64,000 nucleotides of DNA from Paramarasmius palmivorus (Eukaryota; Basidiomycota; Agaricomycetes; Agaricales; Marasmiaceae): the NCBI GenBank assembly GCA_037176845.1, contig JAYKXP010000108.1, positions 1 through 64,000 of the forward strand, read 5' to 3'. The notes beneath the pieces were generated by a model. The model searched no databases. It was not told where the DNA came from and saw only the letters and a list, made by a program, of their open reading frames with translations. Shown in pieces: positions 49,601 through 60,383 of the stretch. Made by a program: the position numbers and the translations under genes. The first letter of the stretch is position 1, and each line of letters starts with the position of its first letter.

Positions 49601-50575
49601 CTTAATCGGTTCCGAGCATAAACCAACAGGAGGAATAGAAACCGCCGCCTTGAAAATGTCTCCGAAAAAATCAGAGTCAAATATTGCATAGACACAATGG
49701 AGGCCTATGCGAGAGCGAAGAGCTGGAAGATACTCCCCGTGATGTGCGTGCACGTGGACGTCATTGGACTCCATAGAAGAATCGTATGAATCGTTGAATA
49801 GCGGATGTGATTGAATCCAGAGGATTGAGAAACTTACTTTAGACCCTTGCCTGCCCTGTATGTAGTCGTAGAAGAACCTAGAAGAACGGTTCTCACAGTG
49901 ACAGTGACGGTGACAGAAATGTATCAGCCGCATGAAAATGATGCCTCGTGTTCCGGCTTACTCATTAACCACCATCACGACTTCCACGACAAAGACCCTT
50001 CGCCTCCTCTACCCTCAATATGTTCCTGCCTTGGCCCTCGAGATGGCACTGTGTTCGCGAATAAGTTGGGCAGAAACAATTTGTGCTGGATAGTAACACT
50101 CGGTTCGAGGTCTACAAGTTTTCGGTCTTGTCGTTCTCTTTCTGATATATCGGGGCAGACGGTGGACCACCGGAATAATAATCTCGTCAAAGGGATCACG
50201 CTCCGGTTGGAGGAGTAGCTGTTGAGGCGCGTGAATCCTCAAATTCTCCCTATTCTGAAAACGCTGACCTTCTATTTTGAAACACAGGCCGCAAGGTTGC
50301 GAGGACATTCGGGAATTCTCTCTGCAGCACCCTTCAAGCACACTAGAGCCCACTCTGGTCAGGAGCAAAGTTTGTCTGCTGGACGAAAACAAAGGGGTAT
50401 CAAAGATCATGAATCCAAAGTTGCATTTCCAAACCTCGAGAGCCCCCTTCACCACCACACACAATAACCAGCCGGCCTACGCTCCTGCGGCTCATTACTC
50501 GAGAACAGGTGATCAGTATAAAAACGTTGGGCTAGTGAATCTAGCCATAAATGTACTACTGAACCAAAGACTAAC
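46658..50575. other. long interval with decayed coding pieces only
   Basis: I see scattered protein-like minus-strand pieces: 48.8-48.98 kb (FAFVLMAFCATCLGMVSLVLSG, a membrane helix) and 49.55-49.65 kb (RRFLFLLLVYARNRLREGIY). Both are interrupted by stops, as in a dead multi-pass membrane protein gene. No intact gene or repeat could be defined. Confidence 0.4.
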
Positions 50576-50681
50576 GCTTCCTTGGCTCAGTTGGCTAGAG
50601 CGCAGGTCTCATAGTATGTCTATGACATTGGTGCTGACCAATGAAATCCTGAGGTCGCAAGTTCGAGCCTTGCAGGGAGCA
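50576..50681 (+). tRNA. tRNA-Met (CAT, elongator type) with 32-nt intron
   Basis: Acceptor GCTTCCT/AGGGAGC, D arm GCTC...GAGC and T arm GCAAG-TTCGAGC-CTTGC pair well. Anticodon CAT is at 50610-50612, with a 32-nt intron (about 50614-50645) one base after it. The acceptor starts with a normal G-C pair rather than the unpaired start of initiators, so elongator tRNA is preferred. The last anticodon-stem pair is T-T. A run of seven T follows near 50702. Confidence 0.93.
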
Positions 50682-50995
50682 TTGGGTCATTCTGTAGGTT
50701 CTTTTTTTGGTCCTAGATTCGAGACCGACGGTGTTGCATAGCAAGTAAACATTACAGAAGGCGAAACCCACTGTAGATAATCATGAAATAAGTTATGCAA
50801 AGTACAAGGCTTCGCGATATATGGTACAGTTTCATGCCAGTAGGATGACCAACGACAAGACCGGAACGAGTAGCTCGATTAGCGAGCAAACATGAGAGGC
50901 GGAAGCAGAATTATCAGCAAAGATATCATTCTGAGCACCTGCGCAACGGTCAACACAATGAATGATTCAGCAATCCAAACAACTCCTTACCATTC
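50682..50995. other. short interval downstream of tRNA-Met
   Basis: About 310 bases with a Pol III T-run at its start; no further gene seen. Confidence 0.5.
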
Positions 50996-52358
50996 TCAAA
51001 CCCCAAGCTTCTCATTGTACCCAGGGCTTCTCGGCGCTCCACTCAGATCTCCTGCCTGCAACCTCAATATTGTTGCCTTCAAGCTGATTCCAAAACACCA
51101 TCTGCTTCGCTCCAAGTGTACAGTCTCCAGGCGAATCTTCACACCACACCGCTGGTTTCGCCGGTAAAGCCAGCGGAGCACCTCCAGGTGTACCCGTTAC
51201 TATACATTTGTACGGGAACATGTACATGTTGGGTTCACCACAGCCATTTGGTATCTAAATCTTGTTGCGTCAGCGATGTCTCAGGACATGAAGGAAAACG
51301 AGGCTTACCCAGCCCCACTGCGTACACAGGGAAGGATCGCGATGAGAGAAAGCCAAGGACTACGGACAAGAGAAAACTCACAGCACAATGACATCCGCCA
51401 GGAGGACAGCAGGGAGATTCGGAACTTGGTAGGTTGCGAATACGCCTCCAAGGGGAGCTAACCAATACTAGATCATTAGTGCGTCGTGAAGGAGGTAGTA
51501 CAAACCACGTACTGGTATAGAACAGTGAAAACCACAAGGTTTTCGGGTGTTACATCTTTCAGGTTCAGACTGCGGACGAGGATGAGTGTCACGGAGGCTT
51601 GGTGTGTCCGCCAAGACATACATGATAAGAGATAGCGAATGCTGTTCCGGCGGCCATCGTTTCGTTCTGTGTGTGGACTGCAAGTAAAGTCAGAATGGGG
51701 TGCAATTTGCGAAGTATGAAAACGCACTATTTGGATCTGTGATACACTGTGGTTCCTCTCCCTTGCTTCGTGACACCAAACTCGTCATCTCTCAGGCCCC
51801 TCAGCGGTCCAGGGAACATTGCAGCTTGCTTGCCGTCGTTCGTCAAGGTGGTGAAGGCGCGGTTGGTTGCGAGTTCTACGGTAAATTCCCATTGGCTGGA
51901 CTGTAGGTCTTCGCGTTAGGGATATGTTGCATAGAGGACTTTGGCGTCGAACTCACAGCTCGAGGAAGTCGCCTGGTGCAGGGGAAATTCATCGCACTGT
52001 AGGCGAGCATGAGATTACCATATAGATTCCTTAGAAGCTCTACAAAGCACCTTATTATCATGATGCATCCACCAGTCCTTCCATCTTCAACTGTTGGTCG
52101 AGAGTTAGCAAAGGCTCTCCATAATACAACAACGCCACATACGTTAAAGAGAGGATCCACAGGGGCATTGTTATTCCCATTATCTTCTCCGGGGACCGTT
52201 CCATTTAGACAGTACATTCCTGTCAAGTCAGAGAGAAAGATCAGCATACGGCTCTTTGAAACGATAAAGTTGTGAGCATACCTTTGTGCCAGGCAACAAC
52301 ATGACTACGAACTCGAAACGAAAAAGAAACAAGAAGAAAAAGGCGTAGAAGAAGCTTC
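50996..52358 (-). pseudogene. AA14-type lytic polysaccharide monooxygenase-like gene, broken by small indels
   Basis: ATG 52358 gives a signal peptide (MKLLLRLFLLVSFSFRVRS) and a mature N-terminus HVVAWHKGMYCLNG. An N-terminal His is the hallmark of copper histidine-brace enzymes. Further exons spell WWMHHDNK, CDEFPPAPGDFLEL, PANGN, LATNRAFTTLT, HTQNETMAAGTAFAISYH, DVTPENLVVFTVLYQ, PNGCGEPNMYMFPYKCIVTG and GAKQMVFWNQLEGNNIEV, as in agaricomycete AA14-like proteins. AA14 members oxidise xylan bound to cellulose. At least six frame changes are needed to connect them (near 52078-52092, 51981, 51883, 51565, 51408 and 51053), mostly single bases. Splice sites are kept. It is read as a recent pseudogene, with assembly error as the alternative. 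Confidence 0.7.
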
Positions 52359-53399
52359 ATTCCACACCGCACCAGGCGAGAGGGAACTTTGGATGGTGAT
52401 GGTAGTGGTACAAGTACAAGCGAGGAAAACCTTGGCGCGCAATGTCCTCGGCGAAACGCAGGGACATGTTCTTATGTAAGACGACCAAGGAAATGCGACA
52501 TGTCACAAGCAGGTGATTGTGATGCTCATTGCCCACTGCGATCTGTCCCATTTAATCGCAAAAACAGCGATTTTCCTTTTCGTTTTGACCTGGTTGGGAA
52601 AGTCACCACCGTGCTGGTACTCCATTCAACATCCAAGCGCTCCGAGTCCATGTCTAGAACTCGTAAGCTCCTTGGTCTCTGGTATTGGACCACAAATGGC
52701 GACGGGCGTCACCCAATGACAAACGACTGAACAGCGGGGAGCTACCTCGAAGGAGCAGAGCGAGCGCCAACCGAATTCAACACGGATGAAGCCAACCAGG
52801 TATTGCGAAAGGAGAAGGAGCGAGTCATAACGAAGGGCGCATGAGTCGGTGAGGGAGCGAATGAGCGGGGCGCACAATACGTCCCTCCGAATGGTCTTCT
52901 ACGTCACTGCGGTAGTACCTTCTTCGGAAGGCCTGGGAAGATAATACATTGGCACAGTCCTCCGTCAACGTCGGAAAGCCATTCATGGGCTAAAGACGAG
53001 GTAAATGCGAATCTGCGAATGCCAATATATCTTGGTTCTTGGTGACCTGCTGGTACAGCATGATAGCACATATCACCACGTTCCCGGACGACGGAGCTGT
53101 ACTATGAATAGCGACATCGTGGTGTACAGGTAGCATGGTACTGCACGATGAGTAAAAGTGCTTATGCTCAAAAGTTGGATGACATACCAAGACACCCACA
53201 GTCATCGAGCATAGCCGCAGGCAGAGAGCTTATCCAGAAGACGGCAGGTGATATATGAAATCACGAAGAAGCGTTTGAAAACGTTTCACGGAAAACCACC
53301 GAGCGAAGCTGTTGAAAGGTCGGAAGGTTAACCGAGCGTGGGCAACGGGTACGCTTCGGAGAAGAGCTTTGTGCTGACTCTGATCGATTAGCCTGAAAG
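52359..53399. other. interval without recognised gene
   Basis: About 1 kb upstream of the AA14-like gene. Short frames on both strands lack motifs. The right end grades into the repeat region at 53.4 kb. Confidence 0.45.
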
Positions 53400-53900
53400 A
53401 AGACGTCAGCCGTTTTTCGACATCAGGCAGAACGAGCAGCCCGGTGGCTGAAGGAACACCACCGAGGTCACATCGGTGTGATCCTGCTGTACGGAAACCA
53501 CCAAAGGAGAACGAACAATGTGAACGGCACCAAGGTACAATGTGATCGGTGATGCTACACAGTATGTCCAAGATCTGCTGGGCGCTTGCTCGGTGTCACG
53601 GTGCTCCGGGATACTAAATTGACAAGCTCGTGTGGGCAAGACCAAGAAAACGGATCAGCCGTTTTCAACATCGGAGGCAGCAACAGCAGCCCGAACCTGC
53701 TTAATGGGCGAAGGAACAGCACCACGTGGGTGTGCTCCTACTGTACGGAGACCACCAAAGGAGAATGAACAACGAGAACGGAGGTAAGGCCCTACAATGT
53801 GATCGGTAATGATCCACCCAACAGGGTCCAAGATCTACTGGGTACCTGCACGGTATCACGATGCTCCGGATGCTAAGTTGGCGAGCTCGGGGTGAAAGGA
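53400..53900. repeat. two tandem copies of a ~250-bp unit
   Basis: 53408-53650 and 53657-53900 align along their length. Shared words include cagccgtttt, gaaggaaca, ctgtacgg, accaccaaaggagaa, tgtgatcgg, tccaagatct and gctccgg. The offset between ctgtacgg sites (53487 and 53741) is 254 bases. On the minus strand both copies keep partly open frames (CSFSFGG...), so they may be duplicated exons of a dead gene. Confidence 0.75.
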
Positions 53901-56689
53901 CCAAAGGCTGCCTTTCCCTGTTTCTATTTCAGCCGCCTCCCAGGGTGGTATACAGTAGACTCCTTGCCCATACTGAGCTAGATTTACAGGAAGGAGGTAT
54001 GGGAAGTTTGTCAGGAACTCCGATGCTCTGTAAAGCATTCTCCGTTAATATCCGTAGTGTGACTTGGTGGGTGTATGATGGGGTAGGTGGGCATGGCTCT
54101 TTCCGTAGATGGCGACTGTGTTGCGAAAGTCCATCGCCAGATAACTGGCGAAAAACACCACCCATAAATCCATGGAGACCGTGATAATGCTCGGCTTCTG
54201 AGTACGAATGCCCGAACAGCACAGGTGATGGAGTCGTAGAAGGCGAAGGATCGTTCGTGAAGCCAGAGTCGGTGGTGTTGCAATCATGGTTTGTCGCGGC
54301 CTAGTGTTACCAAACATCAGCCAGCATTCATACACACACGTAGACCTAGTAAAAGCTCACCTTGAAAGCCGTCTTGAAGACAGAATTGCAGCATGGGGAG
54401 CAGCGCGATAATGTCCTTGGCCTACGATTGCCGAACGTCAGTTACATAAGTATTTCGACCTGATGAAAGCTCACCTTGAAAAACCGCTACATTCGACTCG
54501 GTAGTTCCACCGGCGTGAAGAAGGGAGCACCATTGTGTTGTCAAAGACAGCTCTCCAAATGCAAGAAGTCAAATCCTGGCCACCCGAGAGTGGTAAACCG
54601 CAGTTATGGATCGCACTTGGCTTGAAGTTACCAAACGTTAGCCATATAAGCACGTAGACCTGATAAAAGCTCACCTGAAGAAGCCCCTGCCGTCTCTGCT
54701 AGCCACGCCGCCGTGAAGAAGGGAGTACCGCTGTGCAAAGACAGCCCGAGAGACGAGCACCATGGACGACATTCCTCCGAGAGCAGCATGAGAAAGGATA
54801 TGAGAGGCAGAGTACTCTTTCCGTTTTCCTGTTCAACGGACGGTGATCATACACCAAATCGCTAAACGGCCAATCCTTGCAAAGAAGCGACATCGAGATG
54901 GCAAGCACGGACGAGGCCACTAAACGCCGACCATGTATGGCGCCACTTGCTGGTGGTGAACACCGAGATCCATGGGTGCTCTACCACAATTGACGACCTA
55001 AGCTACATGAGAAGGAGCGGCAATATCGGAAACGGGATTCCTTCGCAACCAAGGGTCAGCTATCCAATCACAGAGAATGAGAGAACCGGTAAATGCTTAC
55101 CTCGAGAAGCCATCTCCCCAGATCTCAAGTGTGGTGTGCAGGAATGATAGGGTATGTGCCTCGTCTTGGGTACTTGGACGAGACTGAGCATGGTATTGTT
55201 GAACTTGAAGCAAGGCATGAAGAGCAGTATGTTATACCCTTGGCCTAGGATTACCAAGCGTCAGCCACGCAAGCATTGAGATCTGACGTAGCCCCGCCAC
55301 CGTGAAGAAACGAGCACCGCTGTGTTGACGTTAAAAGCAGCTCTCCAAATGGACAAGCCAAGTCCTGGCTAACGAGCAGTGTGCTTGAACCGGCAGTGAA
55401 GTTGATATCGCTAACTGGCCAATTCTTGTTAAGAATCGACATAGCAAGAAACACGGACGAGGCCGGTGAGTTGCTGCCCCAGTATCGTGATTCGTTAGTC
55501 TCGATACTGGACACCGGATACCATGTGTTTCGACAGATGCATGGAACATCGCCAAGTATCCCGAGATAGGCAGGTGCTCTACCAGGCGACATGCGGTATG
55601 AGCTGCACGGAAAGGAATCAAAGCAGGATTCGCAATATCTCTGAAAGGCTTGAGGGTATAGCGCACTCGCCGCCTAGGATCCAAAACGTCAGCTATTTGA
55701 TCACAGAGAACCCTTGAAAGCTCACCTTGAGGCTTGAGAAACCACCTCCCCGTATCTATGATATAACAAACACCATGGTTTGCCTCGACCAAGAGCCAGA
55801 TAACAGTGACTCAAAAGGAACCTCGTCTTATGGGTCTGAGCGCAATCGCCATCTGAGAATGGGGGACGAGCATGAGTACGAATGGTATCGTCGAAACTAG
55901 CATTGGCAGTATTAGGAGCGGCAAGGTATATGTCTTCGGCCTAGGATTCATAAATGTAAGCCATACGATCACATAGACTTCGTGAAACTTCACCTCTGCA
56001 GCATGAACCGCCGGTACCGCGAAAAAGGGCCATCGCTATGCCAAACCACGTCGGGCTCCGGCGGCGAGAGTTTCTGGGTAGCCCGTACGAGAACTAGAAT
56101 GAGAAAGAGAATAGGGAGCTCTGATGTACATGATCTAAGGAAGGAAAATCAATTAGCTGTGTACCACCATGGCTTCAAACGGGGAGGCCTTACAGGGACA
56201 ACGCAGGTACGTGGAAGTGGGAGTGAGATTGTACGATTCATTCATCTGTGAAACCCGATGTTAGGTATGCTTCTTTGGAAAGAGTCAGGTTACGCACCTC
56301 GTTCTGGAAACGAAAGAACACCGTCTGAAGGGAGAGGTCTCCAAGTTTTCCTTTTATCGTCTAGTCAACCGTTCCCTTCTCCAGACTATCTTCTAGGGCA
56401 ACAGTCCAGGATTAGCGGTCCTTAGCCTACGATATCCAAACGTTAGCTGACGTGCAAGTGCGTAGACCATGTAAATGCGCACCTCTGCGAGATCAACATG
56501 CACGGTAGTCGTGGAAGAAGGGTAAGACTGTTCTGGAAATGGAACGCGTCTTGAGCAGGGTGCGACTCCGGGGGCATCATGACGGAGGTATAACCCAGCA
56601 ACGGATGGTGCAGGGGGGTAAGAAAAGTTTTCTAGGTCTTCGTAGGACGTGAGAGTGGGTGTATTCTTCATGACACTAAAAGCCGACAT
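53901..56689 (-). pseudogene. array of decayed, repeated exon/intron modules (unknown gene family)
   Basis: At least eight related segments occur (near 54310, 54430, 54630, 55070, 55250, 55690, 55950 and 56430). On the minus strand each contains an intron-like piece: gtgagctttnatcaggtct, then a variable middle, then tnagctgacgtttgg and an AG, followed by GCCAAGGA-like exon starts. Larger modules repeat too: SSVFLAMSILNKNWPVSDI at 55460-55400 resembles SSVLAISMSLLCKDWPFSDL at 54920-54860. No module set gives a continuous protein. The upstream-most frame, 56689 (MSAFSVMKNTPTLTSYEDLENF), may be the old start. I do not recognise the family. Confidence 0.5.
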
Positions 56690-57284
56690 CAGTTATTGGA
56701 GTTTTGACAACTCGATGAAAAATTACTCACCCCAAAGGTATAGCATGCCCCTTCATAAAACCATCCTCTATACCCATCCTCCATTTTACATCCATCCATC
56801 CAGCCCTCCTCCCATCCTCCTCCCTTCCGTCCAACCATCCTCCCTGCCATCCTCCCTTCCTTCTGTCCTTCTGTCCGTAGTTCCCATCTTCGTAGTACCG
56901 GACAACCAGGAACATCCAAGATACCCCGACAGTCGAAAAGTCTAAGACCGACAGAGGCGAAGATTGATTGTCTTGAGAACGTCAACCTTTGGAGACAAGC
57001 GCTGCAACCGACAGGATAGATGAGGATGCGAAGTGGGAGAGTCTAAGGTATCTCCCGTCCTTCCCAAAGCTTAACCCAATCTCCTTCCCATCACGACACG
57101 CGAGAACCGATGCGGTTTAAGTTATGCTGGTTGGATAGCAAGACTCGGAGGAGGGGAATTGGATGATGCGAGCGAGCAATGAAAAAGAGATGTTGCAAGT
57201 GGAGGAAGAGATCATGGTAGTTCGGGAGCAAAACCGTTCGTGAGAAAGCACATGTGGCCCTGTCAACCTGGCAACTACGCATCC
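56690..57284. other. interval with a pyrimidine-rich tract
   Basis: Between about 56760 and 56880 the plus strand is strongly C/T-biased, with imperfect CCATCC and CCTCC repeats. No gene recognised. The right half is the upstream region of the first tRNA-Val. Confidence 0.6.
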
Positions 57285-57380
57285 GGTTCGATGGTGTAGT
57301 TGGTTATCACGTCCGTCTCACATCAATTTGAAGTGGATGTTGTGCACGGGAGGTCTCCGGTTCGAACCCGGGTCGAACCA
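57285..57380 (+). tRNA. tRNA-Val (CAC) with ~22-nt intron
   Basis: Acceptor GGTTCGA/TCGAACC, anticodon stem TCCGT/ACGGG and T arm TCCGG-TTCGAAC-CCGGG pair. Anticodon CAC at 57319-57321, intron about 57323-57344. A TTTT stop lies shortly downstream. Confidence 0.95.
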
Positions 57381-57526
57381 TGCTGGAATCCTAGCTTTTG
57401 CTCGTTTTGAGATGAAATCTAATCATCCTTCCGATCGCGAGGGCACCGCTTCAACTTATTTCTCTCTGCGACACGTTTACTCCCAATTATTCTAGCCAAG
57501 GGTGTGTCAGTCTGAGACCAATCGCT

Positions 57527-57627
57527 GGTTCGATGGCGTAGTTGGTTATCGCATCCGTCTTACATTGCACTCCTCTGGTTAATTGTAAGTCCACGGAAGG
57601 TCCTCGGTTCGAGCCCGGGTCGAGCCA
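57527..57627 (+). tRNA. tRNA-Val (TAC) with ~27-nt intron
   Basis: Acceptor GGTTCGA/TCGAGCC (one G-T pair), anticodon stem TCCGT/ACGGA, T arm CTCGG-TTCGAGC-CCGGG. Anticodon TAC at 57561-57563, intron about 57565-57591. A 16-T run (57643-57658) follows. Confidence 0.95.
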
Positions 57628-57642
57628 TACTAGCGTTGAGTC

Positions 57643-57658
57643 CTTTTTTTTTTTTTTT
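57643..57658 (+). terminator. Pol III T-run terminator
   Basis: Sixteen consecutive T beginning 16 bases after the tRNA-Val (TAC) 3' end at 57627, far longer than the four or five T that Pol III needs. Confidence 0.8.
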
Positions 57659-57715
57659 GATTTGGATAGATGTATACACAACGCTGTATAAGATCATGAT
57701 CCCAGTCAACGTATC

Positions 57716-57808
57716 GGTTCGATGGTGTAGTTGGTTATCACGTCCGTCTCACATGTACTGTACTGCTATACACACGGGAGGTCCCCGGTTCGAGCCCGGG
57801 TCGAACCA
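57716..57808 (+). tRNA. tRNA-Val (CAC) with ~19-nt intron
   Basis: Same body as the copy at 57285, with acceptor GGTTCGA/TCGAACC. Anticodon CAC at 57750-57752; intron about 57754-57772 has a different sequence from the first copy. TTTT follows. Confidence 0.95.
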
Positions 57809-58205
57809 ATATAGTCATGAGTTGGTTTCTTTTGCCTCCATCGTCGGGGGGCTCGACTTTTCTCTCGTTACGCCCACCCTCGGAGGTAACACGCGCCACT
57901 AGGCCAGGAACCTAAGAAAGCCACTCAGGCACAAACGCTTATTTCGGCCGTCGTCACAAAGCCACGTGCCACGTGCCACATGTTTCGTTGTCCCACCCAC
58001 TGTCGTCATTGGGCCCGGGCCCGTTTCCACACAAAACCCGTTTCATCCCCACGCAGCTCAAAACTTGTGGCATCTCCACTCGCTTTTTTTCGATAAATAC
58101 CGCGACGAAATCAATCTGAGCCCGCTTAATCTCTAATCTTCTACCCACACCCACAACTACAACCACCTACTCCCACATTCCCTTCACAACCTAATCCTAA
58201 TCACC
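57809..58205. promoter_or_regulatory. promoter region of the disordered-protein gene
   Basis: The last ~100 bases before ATG 58206 are very pyrimidine-rich (ccacaactacaaccacctac-type), typical of basidiomycete 5' leaders. No other gene seen. Confidence 0.5.
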
Positions 58206-59568
58206 ATGTCAACCGAAATAGCTCTCCTAACCACCTCCCGCGCCCAAGCCCGCGCAATCCGTCTCGCCCAAATCGAAAAAGAGCAACAACTCGAAGACGC
58301 TCAAGCTCTTTCCTTGATCTCTTCTCTCTCTTGCGAGTTGAGCGATGTTAACGTACCCTGGGCGGATTTAGATGGTTTGAGTTGGACTGGGAGTCATCTT
58401 CGAAAGGCGACTGAGAAGAAGGATAGGAAGGTGAGAGGGATGCCGTATGGCTGGACAGGGAAGGGTACGGGTAAAGAAATGGGTATGGGAAGGAGAGTTC
58501 TCTCTGAGCGTGTTGAGAAGCTCGTTGGTGCGGTGGTGGGGATGAAACCTAGTGCGAGTGTGCCTACGCTTGCGTTTGGTGAGATCACCAACACCAATAT
58601 CAACACCGCTGAAGCAGAAGACAAAAACCAAACCATTCGAGCACCTGCGATAGCCAACATCCTCGCTCAAACTCGCGTTTCTACACCAACCATTACACCT
58701 CCTCTCGTCGTTCGCAACTCTTCCACAACGCGTTTATACAAACCCGACATCGAGCGTCTCATCCAAAGCCGTGAACGCGCCCGAGGAAGAGGCCGCAGTC
58801 CCGTCAAAGCGATCTTCTGTGAAGCTGATATGAAGATGAGAGACCGAGTCATCTCTAGAGCTGAAAAGGTCCGTTTTTTCGGCTCATATCGCTATATATA
58901 CCCGACGTGCTGATATTGTCCGTGTCCAGGTACCACAAGACAACGACGGAGAAGAGCCTGAAGAAGCAGAACGAGAAATCCCAATCGAATACACAGGCGG
59001 CGCCGAACTATGTCGTACGCCTTCTTACTCTTACCTCTCCGACCCCGTTCCCATCGTCGAGGAGGTGGAAGTGGAAGACGACATGCAAACACCCACTCCA
59101 GGGATGTTCAGAGGCAAGGCTGGGTACTTCTCTACCGTCATCACCACTACCACCACCACGATTGAAACAGACTTTGACGGAGAAGCTACCATTCGTCTAC
59201 CACCTGCGAAGAAATCCCGTCCTCTCCCCATTCCCCTTCCGGATATGGTGTTCCCAACAGACTCGAACGCCAGCTTCCTCGCATCTGTCGGGGTTAATGC
59301 GTTCCCGTTATCGGCGCCTTCGACTAACACCGCTTTTCCTCTTATGTCTCCTACTACCTCCGTACCTACTGCACCGAGACGTGCGAGGGCCAAGAGCACC
59401 CTAGAGACCAAGCCGCCTGTCTCCCTTTTGAACCCAACTGTCAACCTGAAGAGAGGAAAAACGCTTTCCTTGGTTGGCCCGAGACCGATGATTGAGAGGA
59501 GGCCTACGCCTGTTCCTGGTGTCGGGGTTGGGGTGGAGATTGGTGGGGGGAAGAGGAAGAGGTCTTAG
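58206..59568 (+). CDS. 433-aa mostly disordered protein, unknown
   Basis: Two exons (58206-58868 and 58930-59568) with a 61 bp intron join in frame. The N-terminus (MSTEIALLTTSRAQARAIRL) may form a helix, and a basic stretch (ERARGRGRSP) lies near residue 195. The second half is acidic, then Thr/Pro/Ser-rich, ending in GGKRKRS, a possible nuclear localisation signal. No enzyme motif or membrane segment is present. The strong codon regularity (many C-ending codons) and clean ends support a real gene. It lies between two tRNA-Val groups. Function unknown. Confidence 0.82.
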
Positions 59569-59720
59569 CCGGAGTTGGGGTTGGGATGTAAAAGGCAAAC
59601 GGACCGGACGATGAAACGATGAACGATAATTGACGCTTTCTTAACGTATTTTTATGATTTTACTACCTACAACGACTGTATCCTAGCCTATCTACAACCT
59701 ACTACGAACGCTCATGTATC

Positions 59721-59746
59721 CTACCTACCTACCTACCTACCTACCT
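59721..59746. repeat. (CTAC)n microsatellite
   Basis: About six copies of CTAC downstream of the disordered-protein gene. Confidence 0.95.
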
Positions 59747-59817
59747 ATAACTACTTAGAAAGACATATTTCAATTCACCAGAAAGGAAAAAACACACCGG
59801 AAGACTTCGACATAATG

Positions 59818-59913
59818 TGGCTCGACCCGGGCTCGAACCGAGGACCTTCCGTGTGCTTACATGACAAACGACACTTGTAAGACGGATGCGATAACCAACT
59901 ACGCCATCGAACC
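59818..59913 (-). tRNA. tRNA-Val (TAC) with intron
   Basis: On the minus strand: acceptor GGTTCGA/TCGAGCC and the same D and T arms as the plus-strand copies. Anticodon TAC at 59878-59876. A T6 run follows (plus-strand A-run near 59786). Confidence 0.95.
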
Positions 59914-59998
59914 AGATATCCGTCTGCTCCTCAATCTTGCCTGTGTAGTGGCTAGTCATGTACACAACGGCAAAAAGCTGACAGTGTGGACGCGGCAA

Positions 59999-60096
59999 TG
60001 ATTCGACCCGGGTTCGAACCGGGGACCTTCTGTGGTACACAACTCTCACTGAGGAAGATGTTAGACAGATGCGATAACCAACTACGCCATCGAACC
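59999..60096 (-). tRNA. tRNA-Val (AAC) with intron
   Basis: Same body, but anticodon AAC (60062-60060), normally read as IAC, and anticodon stem changed to TCTGT/ACAGA, a paired compensating change. The acceptor has one G-T pair (GGTTCGA/TCGAATC). Confidence 0.92.
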
Positions 60097-60131
60097 ATTT
60101 GCGTTCCAAAAAATTGCGCCGAACACGACCA

Positions 60132-60231
60132 TGGCTCGACCCGGGCTCGAACCGGGGACCTTCCGTGCGCTTACATGACAATTTGGAGCCGCATGTAAGA
60201 CGGATGCGATAACCGACTACGCCATCGAACC
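60132..60231 (-). tRNA. tRNA-Val (TAC) with intron
   Basis: Acceptor GGTTCGA/TCGAGCC, T arm CCCGG-TTCGAGC-CCGGG. Anticodon TAC at 60197-60195. The intron differs in sequence from the other TAC copies. Confidence 0.95.
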
Positions 60232-60282
60232 TTTTGTAGGGCGACGATCTGTAAAGTATCATAAGAAATTCTAAAGGGCAGA

Positions 60283-60383
60283 GGTTCGATGGCGTAGTTG
60301 GTTATCGCATTCGTCTTACATCTTCGTGGTCAGACTCTATGTGAGCACACGGAAGGTCCCCGGTTCGAGCCCGGGTCGAACCA
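60283..60383 (+). tRNA. tRNA-Val (TAC) with intron
   Basis: Acceptor GGTTCGA/TCGAACC; anticodon stem TTCGT/ACGGA contains one T-G pair. Anticodon TAC at 60317-60319. It is divergent from the copy at 60132-60231. Confidence 0.94.

Noticed and set aside
50277..50741. Plus-strand 154-codon frame
   Set aside because: It runs through the tRNA-Met gene and so is not a protein.
59031..59444. Minus-strand 137-codon frame
   Set aside because: Antisense to the second exon of the 433-aa protein gene.
59741..60262. Minus-strand 173-codon frame
   Set aside because: It is made of translated tRNA-Val genes (repeated FDGVVGYRI).
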